Source: Paralichthys olivaceus (taxonomy: Eukaryota; Chordata; Actinopteri; Pleuronectiformes; Paralichthyidae). Taken from it: a stretch of 64,000 nucleotides of DNA. The notes under the pieces are model-generated. The model was not told the origin of the DNA and did no database searches. It worked only from the letters and a program-made list of their open reading frames with translations. Within the stretch, counting starts at the first letter, position 1. Each line of letters opens with the position of its first letter. The stretch spans positions 13,505,501 to 13,569,500 of the forward strand of contig NC_091107.1 in the NCBI RefSeq assembly GCF_024713975.1. Direction: 5' to 3'. The position numbers and the translations under genes are program-made. This document shows, piece after piece, positions 21,701-37,500 of the stretch.

Positions 21701-22214
21701 AAAAAATTACTAAAAACTGTAAAGAAGTCGTGACATTAAAACTATAAACTACTTTCCTCTTTATAAACCATGTAAATAAATGTAAATCTCTCAGACTTAG
21801 ACTGTGAATTCTGCCGCCAGTGAAAGTCATGTTGTGTCCAGTAACAGAAAACCATTGCACATATGTGATCGCTGTGTGCTGGATTCACACTGAATAAAAT
21901 TGTTATTGTCTGAACTAACTGGCAAGATCTGAGGCAAAAAGGAAACAATTAAACTTGAAACAAAGCAATTCCGGTTAATACAAACCATAAAAATGTTGCA
22001 GTTGCATGAAACAATCAAATCAAAAGGCAGTGCAATGAGCAGCAATACAATACTGTGTAAATGATTTGTTTTTGTAAATAACATACTGTAACTTTCAGTC
22101 TTATATCTTGCATCTACACTCATGTGTCAGCAGTGGTTACAATCTCAGGTAAAGACTGTACACCATCTTTCAGAGCTTCAGTGATCCTCAGTCAGAGCCC
22201 CCCTTTTTGTCCCT

Positions 22215-22516
22215 TCAGGCCTCCATCATTGTCTGAGCTGAATTTCTGACAAACAGGTCGGTGAGCAGAGAGTCCCGCTTCTTCTCTTGTCTTGATGTCC
22301 TCCTAGAATGGAACCACAATGTTGGTGTGAGTTTACCATTCAAATGCATTGTCAACAATATATTGCACATGTGTATTTACTCACTGTTTGAGCATTGTCC
22401 CCAAACCCAGAGTCAGCACCAGTGTGGCAGTGATGGCAACAGCAATGTATACATAGAGTTGTACCTTTTCCCATTCTGGTTTTGGGCTGACTTCTTTCAT
22501 TTCTAAAGCACACACA

Positions 22517-22560
<44 letters not shown>

Positions 22561-25500
22561 CACACACACACAAGTCAGACACATTTAGAGGATTGATATC
22601 TATGAGTGGATGCAATTTTGGTGCAAATCCAAACAAAAAACTGAATCAAGTGAATTTATTCATTTTCTAGTTTACAAATATCTTTGTCAAGAAAACATCA
22701 ATGAACCTTCCAAAGATAAATATATCGAAATCCCCTAACTAACTTTAACTATAACTAACTAACTTCAAATGCTGAATACTGATAACATTTCAGCCTCGTA
22801 TTATCCAACATTAAGTTTTGTCCTTTTGAAGTTTAGAAATAGTTTAGAAATAGTTATATATTAATAAAAGCTATGCGATTGTCAACAAAGCTGAATGGTA
22901 CACTGTATTTGGAGAAGATTGTAGATTGAAATAGTGGTGTTGCAATATTCAGCTTGAAAATAAAAATGATTTCAGGGGGCCTAATATTGATCCTTTAAGG
23001 GGACACCTTTATCAACTACCTGCAGTACAGAGAAGGAGACCCACTTCAACAGAGCGTTTGATCAAAGTTTTTATTCTGTGAAAATGACAAGTTTTATTTT
23101 AACAAACATAATATTAAGTTTAATTTTAACAAAGTGTGACGACACTGTGGATGAACAGTCTGGCCTATGTTCACCTTGGGGTCAAAACTGAACTGTGACA
23201 TCTTGGGAAATCCCTCATATTATATTTTAAATCACAAATGGCAGTTGACAAGAAAAGTAATTTTTCGATATTGGCAGTGTTTCTTTGTGCAGTCCCTGCA
23301 GTATTTACCTGACACCTCACAGTGTAAATAGACAGCCAATATGAACCGCTAAAGAAGCTCAAAGGCAGAATTTTCATGCACTCATATTAATAAAACGATC
23401 AGATTTGGATCAGTGTTAGTTTAGCTGTTAGCTATTCATCAAAACATGCCTGGATTTGCCATTACACAGATCCTTGGCTACTATAAGAGAATGCTGGTGA
23501 TTAGATTGCAAACTTGTTTTAAGTTTAAACTGCATCACCTTGGTGACAGGTTAGATGACTCCACTCGCTCCAAAAGCTTTTGTCCACACAATACTTGTGT
23601 AATGTAGACCGAACCCGGAAACAGTGTCTTTCATGGTTGTCGATGAGGGGCAGGCTTCTCTCTTTGGTTACAATCTTCTGCTGTTAATGATACAAATTCA
23701 TAGAGTTAACACTCACAGGCAGAACCTGCTCAAACCTACATTATCAACAAATCTGAGAGTGACTCTAAACTAAACTGAAGAAAAATTGATTAAAAATTGG
23801 TTGACAATTAGCCAACCATCAAGTATGCAACATGTATTTACCTCCCTATTTCCACCCCATCAGTTGTCATTTTGTTTGTGCTCATTGCCAAAATCTCTAG
23901 ACATGCAAATATATGAGATTCTTGTTCCTGCCTGTCTGACCAGGATTCTGTTCACATGGACTCCTTTGTGGGTATTACGTTTCCCTGAATGTGGTGATCA
24001 TATTTGTTACTATAACCTGACTTCTTCCTGCCTTAGATAGTAACACCCCTTAGAAACATCGCTATATATCTGTATTTTTGTTTTCTGCTCGGTCTACCCT
24101 GTGTGGGCAGAATGGGATAATTCACGTTAACTTTATATTTATTAAAGATGTCATGGTGCAACCACATTCATGTTTTAGTGATGCCAGGACTAAATATAAA
24201 TTTAAAATAAGAAGGTCTAAAAGTGCAGTGAAAGATAATATTATAGATATATTAGAAGCTCAAAACTGAACGTTGCTGTTTTCTATGTAATTGTTTCTTT
24301 TATACAGATGGAGCCAATACATGTAACAGTGCTCTTCTACTAAGTGTGTGTTGTCATCTTTGCACATCCACATTAGCTTTTAGTAGTTCATAAGTTCAGG
24401 GACAGTCCCTGTTGTTAGACACGCCTCTATTTTTAGTGTGCCCATTCAAAAGAGATCAAGATGGAAAGTTCCACAATGGCAATAGGATTTTTGGAAAGAA
24501 TAACTTTGGTTGCACGGTACAGAGAGTGTCTTAATCTTTGAAAACAAAAACAAATCATACTGATTGCATTTTTCCGTCAGGTCCCTCTTGAATGTGTTCC
24601 ACCTCCCATTCGAGGCAATGTTCTGGAACACTCCAAACAGGACTTTCCCATTGTATCTCCAGCTGCATGTCTGGACCAGTTAGAAAATATAGCTTCTCTG
24701 TGGTCCCAGGTTTCACTGCATCGATATGCAAATAAATAAAAGGCGGTTACTGGATGCGAGCATTCAAAACATGAGGACAGTCATAACTATATCCTCACAC
24801 AGTATTGTTGTTCTTCTCCAGAAAGCAAACATGCATGTACCGTGGTTTTGGATTTGCAGGGAGGTGAATGTTTGTTTCAGGGGTCCTTCAGGCGAGGACC
24901 CATTTATGCAGAAATTGATATCAGTGAAACTAGGAAGTTCATTCTCCGTGAAGTTGCATCCGCTCCTGACTCCACCTGTAATGATGTATTTCTTACATTC
25001 CTCAGCCCGTTCCAGTTTCTTGTGCCTGTGGAGGAGACAGACCACACAGAGCTGTTATCTGTTCATTAAATGTGTTGGTGAGGTTTGTGCTTGCTTACCT
25101 TAATTCTGCAGTGGCCTATGATTGATGGTAATTAGTATCACTAAACCTGACCTCAATTTGAAAGCTTCTACAGGGTTTTAGAGAGAAAGGTGTGCTTCAC
25201 CCTGCATTGACTTTTACATGAATGCTCTGCCTTAACAAAAAACCCCTCCCTGGTTTTCAGTTGCAGCTGTCAACTTCACGGATGACACTTAAATTGAATA
25301 AAAGCTTCATGCTTCAACAAGTTTCAACAGTCAATGCAAAGTCACAGCAATGAAAACAAACAAAATGCCATATGACATCATCACACTGAAATTGTTTAAC
25401 CCTTGCGTTGTCTTTGACCACAAGACTTTTATCGTCCCAGTTCGGTCAGGTTGGATTTTTCATGAAGCATAAAATGTAAATTATCACTAAATTATGTGTC

Positions 25501-28500
25501 ACAGATTTTTATTCAACATCCCAACTCCACACCAATAAGTTTTCTTGTGGAATGTATGGTCAATAGACCTAATACTCATGAAAATATATCCAGTTTTTGA
25601 GTAAATAAATTTCACAATTTATGAATTTCTGTATGTGTGTGTTGTCTGAAAACTCTGGTCCACATTTAGGAAAAAGCTGTGATGAAAACGTGTTTACACA
25701 CTTGCAGCTTTGAACCCACAATTAATTCCAAAGCAATCCATCAAATACTAATGTTATAAATAGAGAGGTTGTCAATATTCTATTGGTTATATAGATGCAA
25801 TCTGTCATGGTTAAAAAAACAGACGAGGTCTTACCAGAAATAGAGATTTTGCTGTGAGTTGGCTGGTATGTTTGGGTTTCTTTCCCATTTGCACTCCATG
25901 TTCTCCATGTTATGGTACACACAGAAGAAATCCCTGACACTGGTACCGACGACACCTAAAGGTAAAAGATCACAGTCGGTTCATATGCAATTTCCAAAAC
26001 AGGATCCCATCACATCTCACTTATAAGTCCTCAGTTACCAACCTTTACTGGAAGGTTTCTGAACCAGTTCTGTGTAGCTCACACTCTTGACCATGGTGCC
26101 GTTGGTGCAGGGTCCATTCAGCAGCGTGTACACTCTCACTATGACGTCTTTCATCAGGTCAAACTGAGCGCTGTATGACCTCATAGGCGTCCTGATGGCC
26201 TGCACAAACACAAATCTGTCATTCAGCATATAGTTCACATTTAGATGTGTTTACTTTGTTAACACCATCAGCAGAGAACCTGGAATTTTCATGAGATATA
26301 TTTTAATGGGAAAACTGACACTTTCCAAGTTGGCTGCTGTCAGTCCAGTTGGAAAAAAAGACTGAAGCCTCAGCTGGTAACTTGGGAAGAGCACGACCTG
26401 AAGGTTGTATTTCATACTTTAAACCTCAGCATGTCTATTAAATGTGTCCAAAGCTCAGGAGTTATGTTTATACACTTTTTCTCAGATCGTGTCATGTAGC
26501 GTTTGAGTGATAAACTGTTGAGATGCTGCCCACAATAAATGTTCCTGACACCAGAACACATGAGTGAATCTAGGTTGTGTGAAGAGTAAAAATTATTAAA
26601 GAATTTCATTAAGTCACAGTTGAGCTTTCACAGTGGTTGTGTTTCATACTTTACTTAAAACATCTATAACTCTGTAGAGAGCACACCTCCTTCCAGCCCA
26701 ACAGTTCCCTTAAATTCAATCAAGCTGCATCACATTTCACACACTCATAGATATCAGTTCCCTTAAAATATGCCTGATTTTTTTCATCTGGATGCATATT
26801 GCCTGGGAAATAAGAGAACATTTAAAAAAATGCCCAATCTGACAATGTTAAAGAAACCAATGAAAAGTTCCTAGAAAATCCTTCTGGTTCATTTTGCACC
26901 ATCTTGCACATAAACAAACATCCAATGGCTAGACAGGGGTGGAAACATAACCTCCTTTGATGAGGTTAGACCATATGAGATATGTTCTCTGTCACCCAAC
27001 CGTCAACTCTGCATTCACCACTTATGTTTCCACTAACCAGTATGCTTCAAAAAAGCCAAACTACAAAGTGCTACATGTAAGTGCCATATGAGTGCAACTT
27101 TTTTTTTTTAATCCAAGGTGTAGTTGGAAGAGATGTGTCTTTTGTCTATGGTCAAAGATGTGTGGACTTTCTGCTGTCCTGATGTCAATGGGGAACCTGT
27201 TCAACCATTTAGGAGCCAGGAGAGCAAACAGTCGTGATTTTGTTGAGTGGTTGGCTCGCAGTAAGGGAGTAGCAAGCCGATTGGCAGAGGCAGAGCGGAG
27301 TGGACGGGCTGGGGTATAAAGTTTGACCATGTCCTGGATGTAGACTGGACCCAATCTGTTCACAGCACGGTACGCAAGCACTTGCGTTTTGAAACGGATG
27401 CGGGCAGCCACTGGTAACATGCGAAGGGAGCGGAGGAGCGGAGTATTGTGCGTGAACTTAGGTAGATTACAGATCAGTCGAGCTGCTGCATTCTGGATGA
27501 GCTGCAGCGGTTGGATAGCACTAGCGGGTAGACCAGCCAGAACCTGGACCAGAACCTGCACCACCTTCTGAGTAAGAAGGGGACGTATTCTCCTGATGTT
27601 GTGCACGATGTGTCTACACAAGCGGGTTGTTGTAGAAATGTTGGCAGTAAGGGAGAGTTGACTGTCAAGTGTCACACCCACGTTCCCAGTCTGGGTGGGG
27701 ATTACTAAGAATCCAAGATCCATGAAAATATGTCTGTAATGTACTATAATGTACTGTACTCCAAGAATTAAATCCCCACATCTTTTTTTCTGCTTCTTCT
27801 TTTATGACAAATCATTTCCCATTGTTCAAGCAATAAGTCTCCTTATTGTGAGGGTTGACATCTAGGAGTAAGGGCACCGCCCTGGTAGTTAGGTTTGGAG
27901 ACCTCCCAGCCTTCATAAGAACAGGTGCAGGCAAATACTGCTTCTTTGTCTGATGCCTGGTGGGTGGTGACTGCTGTGTTTTCACAGTTAAGCGAGACTG
28001 GGAGAAAGAGACATTATATTTGCGTCTTGTACATTCAGTTCGGTAGCTGTGTCTTGACCCAGATTTCTGCTTCCCCATGTTTGAGAGAAGATTCAGGGTT
28101 CACCTCTCCCCTGTTTGAGCTACAGTTCAGAGATAGTGTTGTATGGCCACTGGTTTCTGCCTTGGTTTTATACTGTTGGCCCAGCATTTCATGCATCATA
28201 TTCCTGATTGACTTTTTGATATTTAACTGTATTGATTGATTTAGATATTATATTGAGACCCTGACCCAACTGAGTCTCTCACTCTTTTCCTTGGTTTAGG
28301 CAGTTGGACGACCTACAACGAGAAGTCGTGGGATGCACATCACTTTGCATGCAGTTTTGCAGGCCTGATAGGTGGTGGTCACTTGAACAGTGTATTGTGG
28401 TTTTGTCCTTACAGTGTGAGTTGCCATGGTAGTGATCACTGTGTGCTCACATGGTGGTGTCTATTGGGGTTTGTGATAGAATCTCCCTGTAGTAAGTACG

Positions 28501-30472
28501 CTGCCGACATAATAGTCCCCACTATTTAGGGTTAAGTCTGTTGTATCTCTGTAGTCTCAGTATTTGTTTTAGCTTTTATAAACATTTTCAAATAAAAAGT
28601 TGTTTTTACTGTTTTCCTTTCTCAGGTCTGCCATTCTAGTCCTCCCATTATTAGACAAAGATTTAATTGTGAACTGAATGCACGGGTCACACTTTCTAAA
28701 TCAGTGATATTAAATGGATAGTTAATTAATACAATTGAAGTAAATGATGAGTATGTTTTCAAATGTAAAAAACATAAATCCTCCATACTGCTCCTGTGGT
28801 GTCATTCAAATTCTAAACGAAACCTTGTAATTTACGTTTTTTGCCTAAATGTCCGCTGTGATCAGGTGCGAATGTGGTTCCAGAGGAGGATATCAGAAGA
28901 TGTCCAGTGTCCTATGTTTTGTGGACTCAAACACTTCAACCACCCATCTAACGCCATAGTGGTGAGTAGATAATGAGAATTATGATTTTTGGGTGAACTA
29001 TCCCTTTAAGATTTCTGCCACTTCACTGTCTAATTATGAAAATCCTTGTTATGTTCAGACACGTGTAAGATTATGATTAAAATTCCTCTTTATTGTGCCA
29101 CACACAGCATGCAAACATGGGGAAATGTGACCTCTGTATTTAACCCATCCGTGTGAACACAGCACACACGGAACACAATCCACACAGTGACCACACGGAA
29201 CAGTGGGCAGCCATGAAGGTGCCCGGGGAGCAATTGGGGGGTTTGGTGCCTTGCTCAAGGGCACCTCGGCAGTGCCCAGGAGGTGAACCGGCCACCCTCC
29301 GGTTCCTAAGCCAAGTCTCTGTGGACTGAGCTACTGCCTCCCCATTAACATAGTACACCATTAACATAGACTTGCATAGAGTATTTAAAAGAGAGGTGGA
29401 GCGGGGTCTACAGAGATATCAAAAACATTTTGTCTGATTGTCTAATCTGTGCACCAAAACATAATCTGAGCAAAGTTGGAGAAACATGTACATGTAGGCT
29501 TCATGCATGTAATCATACACAAATTGTTTACTGTGGTAGATGAGATCATTTTAGAGAATGTAATTAACTTTATAATCTGTTATTATGCTTGTCCACTCAT
29601 TTACAAAATTACCATATGCATGATTATTTGAATATGAATGATGATCCCATACCATCCACCTGTCCTTGTACGTGTTGAAGTACTCCAGCTGGTACATTGT
29701 GTTGCACTCTGTCATGTTGATCAAGCTGGCCGGGGAGCTCCATGTAATGTTTAGTCGTCCAAACTGACCAGGGTCTAATATCACGAGGTCCTCAGGAGGA
29801 TCCACTGCAAGTGAAAAGATTGTTTACCTCTGCTGGCTGTGTTCATTTGAAAAACTAATTTAGTATGAGTGTTGACACCTAGTTGGACAAATCCAACCAT
29901 CCATTGTCTTCTGCTAAAAAAACATACAAGTCCAATACAATTTCCAGCTCTTTCTGGGTAATCCTGAGGTGTTCCCAGAACAGATAAGATATGTAAAGGT
30001 CTGGTCTAACCCAAGGTTTCAGGGAGTAAAAAACACAGTAGCAATAAAACAATGGCCAAGAAGAAAACACAACATGAAACGCATTAAAATCAACCAAGGA
30101 TTTTAATCTGGAGTAAATAATACACCACGGTTAAAAGGAAAACAAGACGATGATATCCTATTAGTCTTTTTTTTTTTTATGTTGTTGGTACATGAGGCGA
30201 TCTTTTCAATTTGCACCTCTAGATGTATGATACAGATGAACTGTCAATCATCTCCTGGCTCTGCAGAGAATTTTTACATCAAATGAATTACATTTAATAT
30301 TCAAATTGATTTAATTTATTTTTATTTTTGGTTTCCACAGTGTATTAAAGCATAAGTAAATGAAGGTACAGTGAACGCATGCAGACAAACCGTTAAATCC
30401 AGTCCAGTCCTTGCAGGATACCAGGAGCAGCATCAGTGTAGCTAGATGAGTCACAGAATGTTTTATCCCCAT
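22215..30472 (-). CDS. il13ra2: Interleukin-13 receptor subunit alpha-2
   Basis: Coding exons in transcript order: 30472-30391, 29804-29653, 26199-26043, 25955-25835, 25025-24841, 24715-24561, 23680-23539, 22502-22385, 22302-22215; total 1200 nt, 399 aa. Family knowledge: a class I cytokine receptor that binds IL-13 (and fish IL-4/13), acting largely as a decoy at the cell surface. Visible: signal peptide in exon 1 (hydrophobic core LATLMLLLVSC), then fibronectin III-like domains. The paired cysteines include FFCVYHNMENMECKW; WSEWS is at about 321-325, and one membrane segment at about 345-368. The cytoplasmic tail is about 30 residues with no proline-rich Box1, which favours alpha-2 over alpha-1. 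DPPEDLVILDPGQFG also fits the alpha-2 N-terminus. The start was chosen because it opens directly into the signal peptide. Exon 7 could begin three bases later. Intron 2 (3.4 kb) is packed with mobile elements. Confidence 0.93.
22507..22572. repeat. CA microsatellite next to the il13ra2 membrane exon
   Basis: CA run with a GCACAC interruption, beginning only five bases beyond the exon boundary at 22502. On the transcribed strand it is a TG tract immediately upstream of the acceptor, taking the place of a normal polypyrimidine tract. Confidence 0.9.
22580..22720 (+). repeat. Dispersed repeat family B fragment in il13ra2 intron 7
   Basis: Shares GATATCTATGAGTG, TTGGTGCAAATCCAAA, and ACATCAATGAACCTTCCAAA followed by GATAAAT with the long copy at 12905-13160. 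Confidence 0.6.
26684..26975 (-). repeat. Dispersed repeat family B, il13ra2 intron 2
   Basis: Reverse-oriented copy with CAACAGTTCCCTTAAATTCA and CACTCATAGATATCAGTTCC. It extends to GTGGAAACATAACCTCCTTT, the other end of the family. Confidence 0.6.
27061..27723 (-). mobile_element. LINE reverse-transcriptase C-terminal fragment with residual ORF
   Basis: A 220-codon open frame reads as the C-terminal part of a fish L2/Rex1-like non-LTR retrotransposon: NVGVTLDSQLSL, RIRPLLTQK, LQLIQNAAARLI, LRMLPVAARIRFK and LAPKWLNRFPIDIR. The segment that normally precedes AGLPAS (family knowledge: an SRLDYCN-type motif) is missing, so the copy carries an in-frame deletion and lacks the catalytic RT core upstream. 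It is a 5'-truncated, inactive insertion in il13ra2 intron 2, same strand as the gene. The open frame is the longest on the minus strand here but should not be annotated as a host gene. Confidence 0.8.
28710..29009. mobile_element. TTAA-flanked non-autonomous element in il13ra2 intron 2
   Basis: The left end TTAAATGGATAGTT and the inverse of the right end, TTAAAGGGATAGTTCACCCA, are decayed terminal inverted repeats with TTAA at both borders (28710-28713 and 29006-29009). It belongs to a widespread fish type ending in GGGTGAACTATCCC. No coding capacity. Different from family A. Confidence 0.6.
29077..29345 (-). mobile_element. tRNA-derived SINE
   Basis: On the minus strand the head contains an RNA polymerase III A box (TAGCTCAGTCC, 29333-29323) and B box (GGTTCACCTCC, 29289-29279) with tRNA-like spacing. 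The body then has TGCCCTTGAGCAAGGCACCA and ends near AATAAAGAGGAATTTT. It is about 270 bp and fairly intact, in il13ra2 intron 2. A decayed relative lies at 58190-58331. Confidence 0.75.
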
Positions 30473-31754
30473 CAGTGTATTTCTGCTTCTATCCAACACT
30501 GAACTAATACAAAACAAACAGATTAGAAATATCTTGATGATGTCCCAAAATAGTTTCAGAGAGATATATCCCTTGGTTAAAAATAAAACCAAATTAGAGT
30601 TAGATTTAAATTAGATTAGATAAAAAATAATTGCTGCTCTCAGAGATGCAGACGACTGTATCTGAGGAATGAGTTTTCCTTCTGCAGCAAGTTGAAACAC
30701 AGCTGAGACTCAACATGGGCTGGACCCAGTCTCTGTGCATATACCAGACTGAGAGGGACGTGTCAGGAAGAGGTAATGTGTTGTTTCCACTGAAATTACA
30801 CTGAGTCATGCCTCTGTTAATCAGTGGGCTACATCATACTTTTTGTTTTGTTTTTGACTCATAGGGTTATCTAAACATACAATAACTGTTGGATATGTGT
30901 AAAAACCCCAGCAACAGATCAAAAGACAATGTTTTCCTGTTGGATATGTTTGAATACGTTGTTGGGTGTAGGAAGATTAATTAAAAGGAAAGCCTTGTGC
31001 CAGCTACACTCCAAGATTCCAGTAACAGTACAATAGACAATAGAGTGCAATGGAATAAAACAAGCATAAACAATTTCAGTACAAATAAAAATATGAAATG
31101 TATAATAAGTACAATAAAAAAATGACTAAATGGGTATATGGACTAAATGCAAAACATAGCTAAATAGAAAAAAACAAGAGAAAAGTTACATGAGACTGTG
31201 AACTAATACTAAACTAACCCGGCAATAGAAAGTATTAATGCAAACAATATTGGGAATGGGTTTTACGGGAGTAATACCACAATATTAAATATAATATGAT
31301 GCTTAACATTATATTAATATAATATTGCACATGAATAGTAATATTGCACATAGTGTTATTTTTACATTTTGCATTACGTACAAGCACAAATACACATACA
31401 GAAATGAACAGAAAATGCCAAAAATGTTGTGGAGTAGAAATATTTGCTGATATAGGCAGTAGAGTAAAAGTGAAAAGTTCATGAATATAAATCTACTTGA
31501 AAGTACAAGTACATCAAACATGTAATTAAGTAACATAAGTAAATGCACCTTGTTGCATCCAACCACTAATTACATATCATTTTCTCAAAGTTTGGGAAAA
31601 GTCTGTTTCTTATGAAATGTCAGTTTTTCACTGTTTAAACACGTAACCCTGCTCTGAACAGCTGTTGACCGTAGCTAAATCTGGGGCAAAACTATTTTGC
31701 TATGTAGAAAGCATGTAATGAAGACAAGCCAGTCAAAGGTGCAAAGAATTTGAC
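30473..31754. other. Short intergenic gap between il13ra2 and lrch2
   Basis: It should contain the il13ra2 promoter and untranslated leader. A plausible acceptor (TTTGTATTAG) sits just upstream of the start codon in transcript orientation, so a non-coding first exon is possible, but I cannot place it. AT-rich sequence at 31010-31330 and a piece resembling the hAT-like element of 39570 (31440-31560, AAGTACAAGTACATC) look repeat-derived. No gene is seen. Confidence 0.5.
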
Positions 31755-34596
<2,842 letters not shown>

Positions 34597-37500
34597 TCAA
34601 ACAGCTGACAGTTGTGAGGGCTTCAGTGCGGGCAGATCAAGCAGAGCCTGGACGGTCATGCCCACCTTCACCAGGCCGCGCTCTTCTAGGATGTGATGGG
34701 GCAGGCACAGCTTGTCCTGAGTTCACAGAGGCATTAAAGAGAGACAGCAAAAACAAACAGACAAAAAAAAGTTCAGACAGCTTCGCCTCTCTGACATAAT
34801 ACTGTTGGTAATCCACGAAAAGCAAGTAAGAGCAGGGCACACTTTCAAAATATGCAACCAATACATCACACCCCCTCCAATTGGCCCTTGTCAATTTTCT
34901 GGTGGCTGGCTGCAACATAAAACATGCCTCCTCCGTGTTAGTGGATGGAAAATGGACAAAACTAAAAAGTAAAGTAAACATCAAATAAAAAGATGATTTC
35001 TGTCATTTTAAGTTGTTCTTTTCATGTATCAGCGGGAACCCAATCGGCACAAGATGGCAGGGTTCGTTTCCAGAATATTTTTCTTCAAACTAGATAATAA
35101 TCATATATATCATCACTCATCCTAAAACAAACATTAATGAACAGAAATACGATGTAAAGCTGTGATTACAATGCAAACAGTCTTTCTGATTACCTGTGTA
35201 ACACCCAGCTTCTTACAGGCATCCAAGAAGTTCTCCACATTCCTACGGCATTTAGCCATGCTCAGTTTTGGCTGGAAGTCATGTTGGTAAATAAAAGCAA
35301 AGTAATAACTTCCATTAACTACAAATAACTGCAAAAAAATGCAGATGACAAAGTAGTATAACTATTTCTAACTGAAAACTGAGTTTGAATGTGCTTACCA
35401 CTGCAGGCGACGGCACATGGATGCTGGCGACAGACCGAGGACAAATGTGATTGGCTAAATGGCAGAGGACGACTCCATCCATCAGAGCGGCTCCAACGTC
35501 ATCTGGGAGCAACACCTTGAGTCTGGACTCAATGTTCTGTGAGTTCACAAAACAATATTACTAATGTAAATCATGCGAGAGAAACTGTTTACGTGACAGG
35601 AAATATTATTTTCGATTTTCCAGAAACATTAGCTGTGAGAAAATAAACTCTAATGTGTTTAATGGAGTTAAAAGTATTTCCATTTAACCATGTATAGAAA
35701 GTAAATGTGCCAAAGTGCAAAACACATGTTTCCTGCAGCTAAAAGTAGAATATTATTTGAATTGATGACATCTCCTGAGCTGCAGTTGTGCATTCTTCCT
35801 GCAAGACAACCAGTGGTTCAGTCAGTGTGGGGGATGTCTTCTTCAAACTTGATAATAATCTTAGATATAACAAAATCTATACTGACCTACTTAAACTCTA
35901 TTCAACTGACTAGTTCTATCAATTTGTTGTAGTGGAACAATCTTCAATAAACTTCCTCATTCCAACTATCTCAAGAGCTTTCAAGAGTAATCCAGTACAG
36001 AAATCTGAGCAGGAAGATGGTCACCACTTGCCTCCTTGATCTTTCTATAGCCTTGAACTGACTCTTTGTCAGCTGTGAACACCGTTCATTTCGCCTCCAG
36101 TCAAGAATCCTGGCTCCTTCACTAATATGTAATAAATGCATTGGTTTCATAGAGCGTAGGGATTTTTCAGCCACAGTAGCTGAGAAACGTAATGTGGCTT
36201 CAGCTCTACAGCTTGTTTTAATTACTGGGAGACAGATATTTCATAGGTACCTCAGATAATGGCTATAAATGTGACATGCAGTTTCAGACCTTGCAGGTAA
36301 ATCATGAGACTTATGACACAATGGTTCTGGGTTCAAATCCAAATGCCTCTCGCGCACTCCAAAAAGATGCCTGTAAGATTTATTAGCTGGATTGGTTCCA
36401 TTCACCCTGTAACCTTGAGGTGAGGCAGCACAGTTCAAAGATTCATGTTTTATAGCAGCCAAGTGCAGCACTTTTTAATGATCAAATAATAATCAAAATG
36501 ATATCCTGAAAAAGACATAATACCACACTGTCTTTTGTTCCTTCATTTCACACAGCAGGTGTTGAAAGAGGGCAGCGAGGAATACAAGCTGGTGTTTGAA
36601 CAGCATCCCACTTCCTGTACTTTACTTTCCTCAGGTATATCAAGGCATGTCAAAAGTCACACATCTTTAGTTATATTTAAATAAAAATTATTTTTCAAGC
36701 ACATTTTGTATTTGAAAAACACTTCGAAAATGAAATTCTTAACATGTTGTCATATTATTGTTAATATTTTATAATATCTGAATTACCCCTGCTTCCATGC
36801 TCAGGCAGTGTGTGGAAGTTGAGAAAACTTTAAGCAGAATATGCTCTACTGCAGAGGCCAAACAAAGTGGGATGTGTCAGCTACTGTTTGGAAAAAAGAT
36901 TATGACTCAGCTTCACCAGGACATCATGTGAAGTTGTGAAACATTTGAATTCCTAAAAGAGAACTTTCGCAATGGCACATTGTGTCTGGACATCAGATTT
37001 ACTGAAAGGTATAAACACTGGGACAAAAACCAGATCTGACAAGCTTTGGTATTCGAGTGACACATTTGCTTTCAGAAAATGCAAATAGCACAAACAAGTC
37101 GTGAGGTCCCTGACCTGCCGCAAGAGTCCTATCTGCTCCATTTCCTCTCTCAAGTGCTCCATCTTCCTCCTTATAGTGAAGCTGGGGTCTGTGGAGCTGT
37201 ACTCCTGCCGACTTCCTTTGGTGAAGGCTGGAAGAATACATTTCTGATAAAGCACAGCGAAATACACAGAGGCAAACATCCTTTGTTTGATAGCCATTAC
37301 TGACTATAACAGCAGATCCACCATCTGCTTCAGGATGGGGCAAAAACAAAGAGAGCTGGTATGCATTCATTAGGCCAAAAGCACCAAACAATGCATCTGG
37401 ATATTATTTCTGTTAAATACAAAAGGGTGTGAAACAAAGAGGAAAGAAATATCACTGCATTTTCCATCGTGTTGCAGATTTGGCTTATCCACCTCAGTGC

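Larger units (their letters stand above)
15823..22214. other. Intergenic / 3' UTR region between the TMEM47-like gene and il13ra2
   Basis: The two genes converge here. The proximal parts are presumably their 3' UTRs: a possible ATTAAA signal for the TMEM47-like gene lies at 16826-16831. For il13ra2 on the minus strand, AATAAA equivalents lie near 21267 and 21278. The rest holds repeat family B at 17815, repeat G at 20225 and repeat D at 21541. Open frames at 18682-19125 (-) and 20749-21111 (+) show no known domain and no splice support. Confidence 0.5.

Noticed and set aside
27061-27723. 220-codon minus-strand frame as a host gene
   Set aside because: Clear LINE reverse-transcriptase remnant with a deleted conserved block.
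28261-28660. Possible LTR (AATAAA-like AAATAAAAAG and a later AGACA end)
   Set aside because: No paired LTR, primer-binding site or TG...CA borders could be established.
22215-30472. Assignment to IL13RA1 instead of IL13RA2
   Set aside because: No Box1 in the tail, N-terminal block fits alpha-2, and the neighbour is lrch2.
36300-36370. Possible tRNA gene (GGTTCTGGGTTCAAATCC)
   Set aside because: B-box-like sequence only; no A box, no cloverleaf arms; best explained as a decayed repeat.
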